Positions 33,696 through 44,992 of a stretch of 64,000 bases of DNA are shown here, in pieces. The stretch lies in the NCBI RefSeq assembly GCF_033439725.1, contig NW_026944387.1:1240001-1304000 (forward strand), in the 5' to 3' direction. Source of the DNA: Neurospora tetraspora (Eukaryota > Ascomycota > Sordariomycetes > Sordariales > Sordariaceae). The notes below the pieces were generated by a model. That model worked only from the letters and a program-made list of their open reading frames with translations. It was not told where the DNA came from and searched no databases. The stretch's first letter is position 1, and each line of letters begins with the position of its first letter. A program made the position numbers and the translations under genes.

Positions 33696-35618
33696 CATCT
33701 ACCGATTGCGTCCCAAGCCATGAAGGCCGAAGGAAAGCTATTCCGAAAAGAATCATTGGTGCTAATGGGGAAATCAAGAAAGTTAAGATTAGTACCAAGG
33801 GAATCAGTGAGACAGGGGTTAGGGGGACAGGGGTGAGACCGCAGACGCGGCGGGCCCAGGCTCACGTTCCGATGCCCGGCCTATTCAACCAATGACGACC
33901 GTCTCCAGACCTCCTTTGCTCAACGAGCTCGAAGTTTTGGTTCCTGGCGAGAATGCGGTCGACAAATATAGGGTATGCTTTTCTTGGTTATTTTTCACCT
34001 GCTGTCTTTGTTGTGAGAGGGGGGGGGACTCAGGTACCAGACGCGTGTTGTTGCATCATTTTTTTTTCTTTGTTTTGTGCCGGGCTCGTTTTGTGGTGCT
34101 TTCTTGGGTTTCCTCGTGCATGGCACGATGCTTTTTTTTTTTTTTTTTTTTTTTGGCCTTCCTTCGATTTGTCATTTTGGTCACACTTTGAGGGAGAGGA
34201 ACGGTATCTTCTGACTGGGCAGGATGGCAAGATGGCAATACTTGGCCGCTTTGCTTGAGAGTTCTTTTTTTTTTTTTCAAGGCGTATGTGTGCTGTCTGC
34301 ATACTTCCCACACACACACACACCTATTGAAGGCGGATGGATGGATGGGAACCCGTGATGGGAATTGCGCCAGCGCGGGCTCGGAGGGTGACTCGGCGAC
34401 ACTGTGAAGCCAGCAAACGGCAGGGAGAAGGCGGATTCCCGACGCCGGATGAGGTGCCAAACCCGGCTTGTGGTCGGTCTGACGGACATTGAAGGTTTTG
34501 GTAGGTAGGTATGTTTCTCTCCCTTTCGTGGCTTCAAGCTGTGATATTCCAGTCGGCTCAAGTGAGCAAACTTGACCGAATCTCCTGCGGGTTACGATTT
34601 CAACTAGCGAGCTTCTCCTCCGGCTTGATTCAGATTCAGCGACGCCAAAGCGGGAGGTATGGCGTCCTTGCGCGATCGACATCAAATCAGCACGCATGTC
34701 TGAAGATTAAACAGCCACTTTGGAAGTCGTGCTGGCGATCATCGAGAAGTCCATGTGCCTACCCATTTACTTGCCGCTCCGGATTCCGATGATGATTCAG
34801 AATGCATGAAAGTCGCAAAGCCCAATGGGATTTCTCATGAAGCGCATTCCACGGATCCACACGGTTCCTGCATTGGTCTTGTACAACGACACGCGGGGGT
34901 TGTGTTACCTCAATTCACGATGGGATGGCAATTTCAGCCCCAGTGCCCAGGTCGCGGGATTGAAGTCGGGATGACTTTACAGCCGCCGCCGCATGTTGAT
35001 TGCTTGCGGTTCAACCCCGCTCGGTTGTTAATATCAAAATCATGGGGAAGGTGGCATGCGAGATCTTTCACCCCAGGAAGATCGGAGCAAACGCCATTTG
35101 TGTGTGGAATCCCCATCGTGACACGGCAGAAATCCAATATGGGGAAGGCGAATCCAGCCATGAGCATCGTGAGAGTTTGCATTCACCGGGGTATCCGAGC
35201 ACTGTAGAGAATGCATGTGCTCTTGATCAAGAGCTAGAGTGATATTGCCGAATCCGGCCGATGGCACATCGACGTTGAGTTCTCAGGTACCAATATTGAT
35301 CATGGTATGGCTTTGGCTCTGGGCTTGAGAAGGAACAGGAATATAGCTCCAATACCTTGCCTCGGAACACTGGCCGGACTTAACAGAGAGCACATTCCAT
35401 AACCACAACACCACAACACCACGACGCGTCAGACGGAACGTAGGGACAACTACATTCCATCTTCCCCTCCTCGCCTTCCCAACGTCTGGCTCAAAACAAA
35501 CATTGCCTCTACTCTAGGCGACTCGATGATGGCACTCATTGGGACCAGTATCATGACTCAAGCTGTTTTTTTTTTCCCTCCAACTTTGGTAGAGGTACCA
35601 GACCCAACATCAACCTCA
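33696..35618. other. intergenic right of the transposon, with an orphan exon-like segment
   Basis: A short open frame from ATG 33892 to 33970 (MTTVSRPPLLNELEVLVPGE and on to DKYR) ends in a GTATGC donor but no following exon was found. It may be the first exon of a lost gene or chance. Homopolymer T runs (34132-34154 and about 34264-34278) and a CA run (about 34310-34322) follow. Frames at 34056-34697 (minus) and 34755-35207 (plus) look spurious. Confidence 0.4.
34132..34154 (+). repeat. poly-T run, 23 bases
   Basis: An uninterrupted T run lies in non-coding DNA. Such runs are prone to length error in sequencing and to slippage. Confidence 0.9.
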
Positions 35619-36200
35619 TCAGCTACGCCTTTTTGGCCTCCACATAACATACCCCCTACTATACCTCCACCGTCCAAGCTTGATACACCATTGGCACGGC
35701 ATGCCAGAGGGCCCGCCGCGTTCCGTCACGGTGTAGTCGCAGTCGCAGTCCCCTGGTCGGGCGTTGATTGCTTCTGTGAAGGTAGGGTAGGTCTCGGTGT
35801 GGGAGCAGGCGTGGTGGATGGGGCCTTGGAAGATTGTCCAGCACATTTTGCTGTAAGGTAAGTCGTAGGTATGTATTGAGGCGATGATGGTGTTGGGGTA
35901 TCACTGGTTGTCTTGTTTTGTGCAGGATGAGTCAGGTAGAGGTAGCAGCTGGTCATGGTTAGTTTCGGCTGTGGGGATACTTCTTGACTGTTGGACGTAC
36001 CTCGTTGTTCTCCCAAATATGCACAACAAGAATGTGAGGAACGGGACTTCCGGCCTTGACGGCAGTCGGTCGGCAAGTCTGTTCGCCGGTGCGAGTGAGC
36101 CTCGATCTGAACTGGGAATTTTAGAGGTGTGCTTGCGAATACCAACACTGAACGCCTCCACAGAAGAGTCAATTTTCTTGCCACTCTGCTCAGTAACCAT
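35619..36200 (-). CDS. small Cys-rich hypothetical protein, two exons
   Basis: ATG at 36200, exon 1 36200-36001, a 150-nt intron (donor GTACGT, acceptor ACAG) and exon 2 35850-35619 keep one frame of 143 aa. The second exon is the convincing part: KMCWTIFQGPIHHACSHTE, then GDCDCDY and GMPCQWCIKLGRWRY, with six Cys and three His suited to a zinc-binding fold like the short Cys-rich proteins common in filamentous ascomycetes. The first exon is less distinctive (MVTEQSGKKIDSSVEAFSVG) with a hydrophobic patch near 55. No signal peptide is visible. An alternative is that only exon 2 is translated, from MCW at 35846. The gene stands alone between the transposon and two tRNA genes. No function can be assigned. 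Confidence 0.42.
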
Positions 36201-36754
36201 GGTTCTATAAGTTGTTATAACACAAGTTGGTCGACATGAATATTGAAATCTACATAATGACACAACTATCATCAGTGCAAAAAGCGTTTGTTAACCATGT
36301 GTTGCATTGTCCACTCCTCTCTTCTCTTCATTGTTCGGCTTTTCTTGCACCTGGAATAGAACGTCCTTCTGCTTTGTCGTCCAGGAACACAAAGGGTGAT
36401 GATAACCAGTTCATTGTAGTTTTTGTGCAAACCCACAAAGATGACCGTTGGGGACATGGGGGACGCATTATGTCAACGACGGGACTCAATCAGAGGATGT
36501 TGTGCAGACACTCGTGTTTGGTGCTGAGCTTTCTTTGGACTCTTCCTGTAAACTAATGGAACTTGAAATTGAGATTCAAATGACATGGATTGGTTCCCTT
36601 ACCAAAATGCGTGGCTGAAGGGACTACGACCGCGACAGCTTTCGTTGTTGTCGTCATATCCAAATACATCCTCCTGTTGCTAGACCACCTCGATCATGTT
36701 CAGGTCCGGCTTATAAGAGAAATGATAAGTTACCCATTCAACAACCAATCACAA
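36201..36754. other. intergenic, no gene seen
   Basis: This lies upstream of both the Cys-rich gene and the tRNA-Ala gene. A plus-strand frame of 109 codons at 36227-36556 shows no coding features. Confidence 0.5.
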
Positions 36755-36864
36755 GGGCGTGTGGCTCAGTTGGTAGAGCGTTCGCTTAGCATACTTATAA
36801 CATTCTTATCTTCAGATTGTCTCTTGTATGCGAAAGGTCCTGGGTTCGATTCCCAGCTCGTCCA
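36755..36864 (+). tRNA. tRNA-Ala (AGC) with a 37-nt intron
   Basis: Exons 36755-36791 and 36829-36864 give a 73-nt tRNA. The D arm is GCTCAGTTGGTAGAGC, the anticodon stem TTCGC/GCGAA with loop TTAGCAT (anticodon AGC), the T arm CTGGGTTCGATTCCCAG and the discriminator A. The intron sits after position 37, the canonical site. The acceptor stem GGGCGTG/CTCGTCC has a U-U opposition at pair 6-67 and a G-U at 3-70; G3-U70 is the alanine identity element. T runs follow as a Pol III terminator. Confidence 0.93.
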
Positions 36865-37745
36865 TTTCTTTTTGGGTTTTTCTTGCGCCCTTAATTAAGG
36901 TCCTCCCTCCCCTGCACCGTGATAGTTTTTTTTTTTTTTTTTTTTTTTTTCTCCTTTTTGATCCTCTTGCGCATCAAGGTAAGATGATTCAAGGTCTTCA
37001 GATTCGTCCAGAAATTTTTATGTTGAATGCCTCGTTGAATGAAGAGAAGGAGGATTGCACATGGATGACGATAATGGTTGCGTGGTTGACAGAAGAAACA
37101 CGACCAGAAAACAAGTTGTAACTTCAAAGTCCAAGCTGCAACAAACAGTCATGCTTGCTTACATCTTCCGAATCCCCTCGTGTCATTCATTGTTCGGGTG
37201 CTCCTGTCTCTTTGGCGATCTCTCCGTGCTTTCCGTGAATAACGCTCCTATATTTCGGCACATTCATTAGGTTGCTAACCGTAACTTCTCTATTGTGTCG
37301 CTCCTTCTCTCCTCAAATCGACGTGCGCTGGCATCATCTGCAATCACTCGCCTTTCCATTGACCGGCCGCTGGAAGAAGAAATGGGGCGAACCTGGTAGG
37401 AAGCTGCTTCTGTGATTATATTTTATCTTCACCACTGGCTAAATAAAGCCTGAAAGATCGTTTCGCGCATTATAACCTAGCAATTGTATCGCAATGGATG
37501 AAGGTTTGGTTGTCGAAGTTGCATGTGTCAGTCAAGTGAAGAAACTCTGGAGTTCTGAATGGAACCCAATGAATCGCTTCAAATAAAATTGTCCCATGAC
37601 CATAACCATACAAAAAAAAAATAACCAGACAATGAATGTCATAGAACTGGTCTCCTGGTGCATCCATCCTTGGAGAGAAAACAAGCAGAACAAAAAGAGA
37701 AGTGGAAATGTCGTGAAAAATGCCAAAAAAAAAGAAAAGTTCTTA
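36865..37745. other. intergenic between two tRNA genes
   Basis: A 25-base poly-T run (36926-36950) follows the tRNA-Ala gene. No gene was seen in the rest. An A-rich run at 37724-37738 lies just past the tRNA-Val gene and is its Pol III terminator when read on the minus strand. Confidence 0.55.
36926..36950 (+). repeat. poly-T run, 25 bases
   Basis: A T homopolymer lies about 60 bp after the tRNA-Ala gene, in non-coding sequence. Confidence 0.9.
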
Positions 37746-37819
37746 TGATCCGACCCAGGCTCGATCTGGGGACCTTCAGTGTGTTAGACTGACGTGATAA
37801 CCAACTACACCATCGGACC
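37746..37819 (-). tRNA. tRNA-Val (AAC)
   Basis: The minus strand folds as a 74-nt tRNA: acceptor GGTCCGA/TCGGATC with discriminator A, D arm GTGTAGTTGGTTATCAC, anticodon stem TCAGT/ACTGA with loop CTAACAC (anticodon AAC), and T arm CCCAGATCGAGCCTGGG. There is no intron. A T run follows downstream on the same strand as the terminator. Confidence 0.95.
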
Positions 37820-39170
37820 AGTTGTGGATATTAAATTCTAACAGGTTCAGTATCATATCAATCAACCCACAAATGTGGTCCACGTAGTACCTTTTCATTT
37901 CTTGATCGTCGACACCGTGAAACAACTTCGCAAGAAGAAAGCATCGATAACTGTCGCTAACTAACAATGAATCAAATCGCAATACCCCGCATGCTTCTTT
38001 TATTCACTCATTCAAAAAGTAGGAACAATCCTCGTACTCATCCTCCCCCTCTCCCCCGTACCATTCGCCCCGACACCGGTAGTACCCAACCTAAACGCCC
38101 TCAACGAGTTCGTCGACAACTTCCTCGCATGAGTATGACTCCTCGCTAGCTCTTGCCCCTGCGCTTGCCCTTGTTCCTGACCCGTGGACTGCCCTGGTAC
38201 CGACCTCATACTTATCGTTCTACTCAACGCCCGCTGCCTACCCGTAGGCATACCGTTATTGCTCTGTACAGAAATAGATGATGGAGCAGGCGGCATCGTA
38301 AGTCCCTCTCGACCGCACGTTGAGTTTCCCCATCATCACATTCATCGCAGTCGCAGCGTCAACGGAGGCAGGAGGAGGCGGAGTGGGTGGTGCTCGGAGA
38401 GGATATCGCGTGTCGTGGCTGTGGACGCCATGACCGCTCGGCAGGACGGGGAAGGGCGAAGAGGAAGTGACTGAGAAGGGAAAGCATCATGTTTTGGCTT
38501 CATGTCTGCATTTTGTTATCTACTGTTGCTTCAAGTTCAAGTGAAGCCTGTCGTGACTGCCTTCCACATGTTTGTCTATTTGTAGATATACATCATGTGG
38601 AAGGTAGGTAGGTACGTCTTGCGATGTTGATGGAAAAGTGGCCAACGCCATACGACTTGGTCAGGCAAGTGAAGACTTCCATTTGGGAGTTGAGATATTC
38701 GAGCGTTCAGCAGTCCCTTGGCTCTGTGCGTTCCTGTATTCTTGTCCTTGAAACTGTTGAGACACATCCTCAGTAATTCGGCTTCTCCATGGTGACGGGC
38801 CTGGTCCCTCTCCTCTCACTCACTCCATTCTGGCCTCCAGTTGCCGTCTCTACCGTTTGTACAAAATCCGCAGCGGTGACTACTGCCGAAGGCTCGAGTG
38901 CGCCTGCTGCGTGGTAAGTCATGGTTAACATGGTAGGTTGAGAGGGCTTTACAGATCGTGAGTACCGATTCATACTTGATGGCTCATTCAGCTCGTCCAT
39001 CGCGACTTCACATTTCACAAAGCATCAACCCCTCGGACACGTCTACAATTACCCGTACATAAGGCAACGGACCCCAGGTTAACGTCGAGCAAGTTGTTCT
39101 TGGAAACACCAGCGACGAAATCGGCCTCACCACTTCATAACGTATACACATATTTTCAGGTACCGAAACA
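37820..39170. other. intergenic with a possible gene relic
   Basis: On the minus strand, about 38430-38012, two open stretches look protein-like but lie in different frames. One reads SVDAATAMNVMMGKLNVRS. The other starts MPPAPSSISVQSNNGMPTG and goes on through Gln/Gly repeats to KLSTNSLRAFRLG. No splice pair joins them cleanly. They may be remnants of one Ser/Gln-rich gene. A GGTAGGTAGGTACG run lies at about 38603. The region right of 38770 is the kinase promoter. Confidence 0.35.
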
Positions 39171-41005
39171 ATGTCTTGGGCATCATCTCGTCAGTCGTTC
39201 GGTTCTTCATCCACCCCATCTCCTCCCCCGTGGCTCGCCTTTTTATCCGCCTCATCCGTCCCATCCGTATTTCACCCGGAAGCAATCTTTCGTCTCCGAA
39301 CTTGCTACGGAGGCCTGAGTCCGCCTTGGGATATTTATGAAAATAATCGGCCCTTTTGTACGGTTGACCAAGGTGCGCTCCTTCTCGACATCGGCTACCA
39401 TGTACGACGATTCGAAACGCCACACAGGAGCGCCGATCTCGTGGTTACAGTTGGCGAACACGGCGATCTCTGGCTCCCCACCGATATGATTACGGAGTTG
39501 TTTTCGGTCGTGATCAACCCCGAAACCTACTTACCTCTCATACGTGTCGGTCAAAGCCTACCAACATACAGCGCCTTCGTCGCTCACCATGAAACCCGAG
39601 GCCGTCTACCTGGATTTCAAGGTCCTGATCCCCCTATATTCCAAGGTGAATGGATCAACTCGGGACAGTCGGTGGCCCTGATGCCCGGCCGAGACTACAG
39701 GCTCACGGTGAAGACTCGACATCGCGGAGTGAAGGTTGGGTATACATTTGACGTTGTATGGGAGGATGAACCCATTTGGAAGATATTGGAGAAGCTCAAG
39801 TCGACATTCCTGAAACACAGGCAAGACTTGTTACCTGGCCCAACGTTCGATCTACCTGGTTACCTCCGGGTCTCGAATGTTTACTGGGGTGGCTCGGAAC
39901 ATCGCCGCATAGGCAAAGAGGCTATGGTAACGAGTGGTACCACCATCGGCGCGGACTCGTGCAAAAAAGTCGCCATCAAGAGATTTACCGAGTCCAATCC
40001 ATGGGCCAATCGAAAAGCAGCCCAAAACGAGATCAAGCGACTACAATTGATGCAGCACGTGAGTTCCCACATCGTATGGTCACTGGGAGTTGAGCAGATC
40101 ATGCTAACAACCTGGTCTCATATTAGCCTCACATCGTCGAGTACCTGGGCCACGATTTGAACTCGTTCACAAACGACGTATACTTGGGCTGGATGGGCGG
40201 AAGAGATATTGAAGGCCTGAAGTTTGACATCACACGCCCTTTGGTACCGAAAGACTTGTGGAGTTCGCTTTTGTTGCAGATGACCTTGGCACTTGGTTAT
40301 CTGGCGGCAAGGAACATTGTCCACGAGGATGTCAAGCCGGGTAACATTCTGTACAAACGATTCCGCAACGGCCATGTCAACTTTCGACTGGCTGATTTCA
40401 GCAACAGTGGAAGATCATGGGTTGGCCAAGAGGGGTTTTTCAGGCCGCTATTTCGTGCACCCGAGTGGACGGACTTTGTCGACGAAAAAGAGGGCGGCAC
40501 GCAACCGTCAGCCGATGTGTGGGCGTTGGCCATGACTATGATATGTGTCACCAAAAGACCGCATGCAACGGTTATGCCGCACGTGTGGGATAAGGTGGAC
40601 CAAGGGTTCTTCTCGGAAGCTGTCGAGGCAGCTTTCCAGCAAGCCACCGGTGAAGTATCCAGCTTTGAGAATCAGAAGCTGGGGTTACTGCGGCCTATGC
40701 TACGCCTAAATCCGCATGACAGGGCCAAGCCTCGTGATATGTCCGTTTGCATCCAGAAGCTCATGGGCATTACAGCACAAAGACGTGCTGCTGCGGTTGC
40801 CGCGGCTGCTGTGGCTTCCAATCTCCGGAGGGATCTCGAGATGGGAAATCCTGAGGTTGATGACTCGGCTCTTGTTGTGGAAAGCCCTCAGGTTGATGAC
40901 TCGGCTCTTGAGATGAAAGATCCTCAGGTTGATGTCTCGGTTGTCGAGATGGAGAGTCCTCAGCATGATGGTTTGGGTCCTCAGCATCATGGTTTGGGTT
41001 GGTGA
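39171..41005 (+). CDS. atypical protein kinase with an FHA-like N-terminal region and C-terminal 12-residue repeats
   Basis: Exons 39171-40058 and 40127-41005 around a 68-nt intron (donor GTGAGT, branch GCTAAC, acceptor TAG) give 588 aa. Residues 50-215 look like a beta-sandwich of FHA type (GALLLDIGYHVRRFE, LFSVVINPETYLPLIRVG), though the classical FHA residues are not obvious. The kinase domain starts near 245. VAIKRF gives the ATP-binding Lys (270), NEIKRL the helix-C Glu (287), VHEDVKPGNIL the catalytic loop with HED in place of HRD (Asp 364), LADFSNSG the metal site with DFS in place of DFG (Asp 386), and APEW (409). All catalytic residues are present, so it may be active. The C-terminus has three 12-residue repeats and a His-rich tail. 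Families of such FHA-kinase proteins vary in copy number in ascomycetes. Target unknown. Confidence 0.85.
40850..40957 (+). repeat. three 36-bp coding repeats in the kinase C-terminus
   Basis: Units begin at 40850, 40886 and 40922 and encode PEVDDSALVVES, PQVDDSALEMKD and PQVDVSVVEMES. A degenerate fourth unit (PQHDGLG) follows, then a copy of it. The unit length keeps the frame. Confidence 0.85.
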
Positions 41006-43335
41006 ATCGGCTCTTGAGATGGAATGATATGGAAAAGGATTGATTGCCGGGAGTTCTGGGGGAGATTGCTTTCTTGTTCTGATTCTGATGGGGAGAAGGG
41101 GACCATATATCTTTGCTGGAGGTGATTCTGGTGTAGCGCTCTGGTTCAACCGCATCATGACCACAAACGTTATGAAGCAGTCTAGGCAGCGTCGTTCAAG
41201 TATAACAGGCGGAACATAATTTGACATAAAACATTGGATTTTCAAGTGAGCTTCAGGTGTTCAGGTAATCGTACTCACAACATTGTGGATCGGACACCGT
41301 TCAATCTTGTATACGGCAGTACGGCACCAAGTTGCACTCGGCTGATTTAAGACGGACCGGCGGTCGGGGAATGGCCGGAGTGGATCCCCGGACACCGGGA
41401 AACGGGGATGCGGTCCCGGCTCCGGATATCAACCGCAGAAGTGGAATTTCCGGTCCGGTCCGGGGCAGTCGCGCGCACATATGAGGCCGAGAGAGCACCG
41501 GCACCGAGGTGCAACAAGCAACAAAACAAGGCAAGCTGGAGATCGCAGCCCAATTTCGGCGATCTTGCCGGCTTTCCGTTCCGTTCCGTTCTGTTGACCG
41601 CGCTTCCATCCTCGATCACAGTTTTGTTATGGGGTTGCAAGAACTTTTTTTTGGACTTGCTCAGCTGAATGGAATCGATTGCCAAGGTGGACACCAAAGC
41701 AGGCCAAGCGGCCAAACTTGCAGATGCTGTGGGGAAGAAGGGGCGGCAAGCTCCAATCACTGGATCTGGAACCGAGAGAAATGCGGGGGAGGCCCGAGTG
41801 TTCTTTCCAGTTGGTGTTAGCGGCTGGCCGGCGAGCCGACTATTTTTTTTTTTGCCGATGTCTTCTTGATTGTGATCACCGATCTTGGGAAGTTTTTCAA
41901 GAAAGAGCTTGTGGCCTTGTGAAAGTTGGAAAGTGTGTAGTTACACAGCGTTGGCGAGTGAGGTCACGACTCACGGGTGCCAGCCACAAAGACAAGATGG
42001 CGGCCTCTCATGTTGTCATGTTGTCAACTTGACATGTTCTCTTCTTGTCACATTGTGCGAGTGGTGATGTTGGGTGTGTTTTGTTGTGGAGTTCGATTGG
42101 AGATGCGCTTGCCCCTGCCCCTGCGCATTAGGTTGCTTCTACTGTGGGGAATCAGATGCATCTGAATGGAGGTTTCTCAAGGTACGTACCAAGGCGGTGA
42201 GCGGTGGACTGTTCCTGGCGACCGAGTTGAAAGCTGGCCCGGAAAGGCGATCGTGAGTTTCCTTCTGGAACAAACACCAAAGAACGTGCAAATTTAAACT
42301 TGATCAGTTGCTCAGTGTCTGGATCAGTCATCTCTTAAGTACGTAGGGAGATGATGTGACCTGTGACATCCATTTGTTTGAGAATGGAAGTAAAATGGAA
42401 GTCAGGGTAGCCAGTCGACCTGACACTTTTCCGGCCTAGGTTTCAGATGCACCACAGGTGTACTTCAGAAAGGCCCCCCGCTGTGAATTTTGCACCACGG
42501 GCATTCTTCCAACCAGCCGCCATTACAACCAACGATCCTCACACCACAAAAACGATCGACTTTGAACTTTGTTTCTTGACCAAAGAGTGTTGGTATCGAC
42601 AACAAGACCGTCGACGAAAACGGTCGTTGCTGGTCGTTGGTGTCCGCGAACAGCCAAGCAGGGAGAGAATCCCCGAGCGAAATAGGTGAATAGATACATA
42701 CCTACGTCAATACTGCACACAACGCTGCACGGCGCACTCCCCCTCCGCCTCTCCTCCAGTAACAAGCCAAAAGCTGCATCGAATCGTACCAAACACTGGT
42801 GTTGGTGCACAAAGTATGACAGGACTTGACGAGGTTGCAGGGCCACCTTTCATGCGCCCATTTGATCGAGTTTCGCAGGGCAGGAGTGTTGCTTGAGACT
42901 TTCCATCCGCTTCAAACGGAGCAAGAGCTGCCAGACCAGAATGCCAGACCAGAGTGCCAGGGCTTCCAGGGGTACAAGGTTCCATGCGAGCGCGACCGTG
43001 CTGCCGAACGTTTACGTATCAAGTTGGCTGGCCATTTTCTTTGGCATCTCCAGCTCCAGCTTTTCTTTTTTCGTGCCCGTGACGTCGGTATTCCCACTTG
43101 TGGTCACAAACCAACCAACAGCATCGCCAAAAGGTCCAACCACCCTTGACTAACCCCCCCGGGAGCCTCAAGAAGGGCCAGACGCCGTCGCCCGCTACTC
43201 GCGCACGCTTTGCAACAACCTCATCCTCTTTTCTTCATATATAACCTGCACGTCTACCGATCGAAGCAACGAGCACTACCACCACACTTGCACTGACGAG
43301 TGGTTGCTGTCGCCCTCGCCGAACCGATCGCCATT
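41006..43335. other. 2.3 kb intergenic, GC-rich patch, no gene
   Basis: Between the kinase and the transporter. A patch at about 41345-41465 is dense in CGG, CCG and CCGG words, possible binding sites for Zn2Cys6 regulators. Many overlapping short frames occur on both strands, none with introns or motifs. The last 200 bp before 43336 are pyrimidine-rich with a TATATAA near 43238, likely the transporter promoter. Confidence 0.5.
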
Positions 43336-44992
43336 ATGGCTCCGTCCGCCACCCCGCCCGCGCTCGCCGCGAGCGGTCCAACTCTGTTCGGCATTCCTAT
43401 GAAGCAGGCTTCATTGATCACCGTAGGAGACCTGTCCGGCTTCGTTCGTCAAAAGGCGGGAGATTTGCTAACGCGACCGAACGTGTGTTGTAGTTGACAT
43501 TCCAAAACTCGGCACTTATACTGGTATGTGTACCTTGCTGGCCAAGCTGGCGCGGATGCCCTCAGTGGCGGTATCGACTAACACCACGGTCCGAACAGAT
43601 CATGCACTATTCGCGAATCATGACACCACCTGGCGACCATCGATACTTTGCCTCGACTGCCGTCCTCCTTAACGAAGTCATCAAGCTCGCCATCTCTTTG
43701 ACCTGCTCCATCTACGAAGTCTCGAATACCCTAGCTCCGCAAACACCTCTGACGGTCATCCTGGAACAAATCTACAACTCGGTCTTTGCTGGAGATGGAT
43801 GGAAGTTGGCTATTCCCGCCGTGCTGTACACGCTCGAGAACACGCTGCAATACGTAGCTTTGGGAAATCTGGATCCCGTCCACTTCCAGATTCTCTTTCA
43901 ACTCAAGGTATGTGCCCTGATGCGTTGGGTCACGAGCGCGTTAGAGGGGACAGAAACTGACACTATTTAGATCATCACTACCGCCTTCTTTAGCGTGGTT
44001 ATGCTCGGCCGCACACTGGGCATCAAGCGCTGGCTATCCCTCATCGTGCTCACCTTCGGCGTTTCCATCGTCTCCCTCCCATCGTCGAACGACAACTCCT
44101 TGACGATCCACGACTTCAGCGACCACTTCTTCCCTCGATCCGTCCACGAGCTGGGCCAAGCCGCTGGCGCGACCTTTGATGTGGCGCGCGAGTTGACAAA
44201 GAGGGGTATGGAAGGCTTGGCTACGGAGCTCACCAAGCGCTCGGCAACATACGAGGGTATTAAGGAGGACCTAGATGGCGGCCGCTTGGTGATGAACTAT
44301 TCCGCTGGACTGACCGCCTGCCTGGTCGCTGCTGTCGTCTCAGGCGTGACCGGTGTCTACTTTGAGAAGGTTCTCAAGGACTCCTCGACCAACGTGTCTG
44401 TGTGGACTCGGAACATCCAGCTCTCCTTCTATTCGCTTTTCCCCGCCCTTTTTGTCGGGGTCATTTACAACGATGGCGAGGAGATCGCGAAGCACGGGTT
44501 CTTTGATGGGTACAACGGCATCGTTTGGACGGCCATTGTCTTCCAGGCAGTTGGGGGGTTGCTATCCTCCATCTGCATCAACTACGCCGACAACATCGCC
44601 AAGAACTTTGCTACCAGCATTAGCATCGTCATTAGCTGCGTGTTCAGCGTCTTCTTCTTTAACTTTGATATGACCTCTTCGGTATGTTTTTGCTCCCTGC
44701 AATGGACTCTACCCGCCTGGCGCTAACTCCTTCTCTGCAGTTCATTATTGGTACCGCCCTTGTGATCGGATCTACCTACCTTTACAGCACACCCGACAGG
44801 AAGCGGTCTCGACCTCCTCCCATTAACATTGTAGACTACGAAAAGACCACGATCGATCGTACTCCGAGATTGTTGGACCAGAACCTGCTGAATGTCAACC
44901 CGATGGATTCGGCCAAGGCAACCTCAAGACCTTCCTCGCCATCACCATTAGCACGTACACCATCGTCTAGGGGCAAGTTGTTGGACGAGTGA
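43336..44992 (+). CDS. nucleotide-sugar transporter, SLC35A type (UDP-galactose/UDP-GlcNAc)
   Basis: Five exons (43336-43422, 43494-43523, 43599-43907, 43971-44681, 44741-44992; introns 71, 75, 63 and 59 nt) give 462 aa. Exon 2 is only 30 nt. The family motif is clear: PAVLYTLENTLQYVALGNLD, followed by PVHFQILFQLKIITTAFFSV. Later come GVTGVYFEKVLKDSS, WTRNIQLSFYSL and the last helices with GGLLSSICINYADNIAKNFA. About ten membrane helices are expected. An insertion of roughly 80 residues between helices (ELTKRGMEGLATELTKRS) is longer than in animal SLC35A proteins. The Ser/Pro-rich tail faces the cytosol. It should exchange a UDP-sugar for UMP across the Golgi membrane for glycosylation; which sugar cannot be told from sequence alone. 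Confidence 0.92.

Noticed and set aside
34056-34697. 213-codon minus-strand frame
   Set aside because: It is driven by a poly-A/Lys run opposite the T homopolymer and has no coding character.
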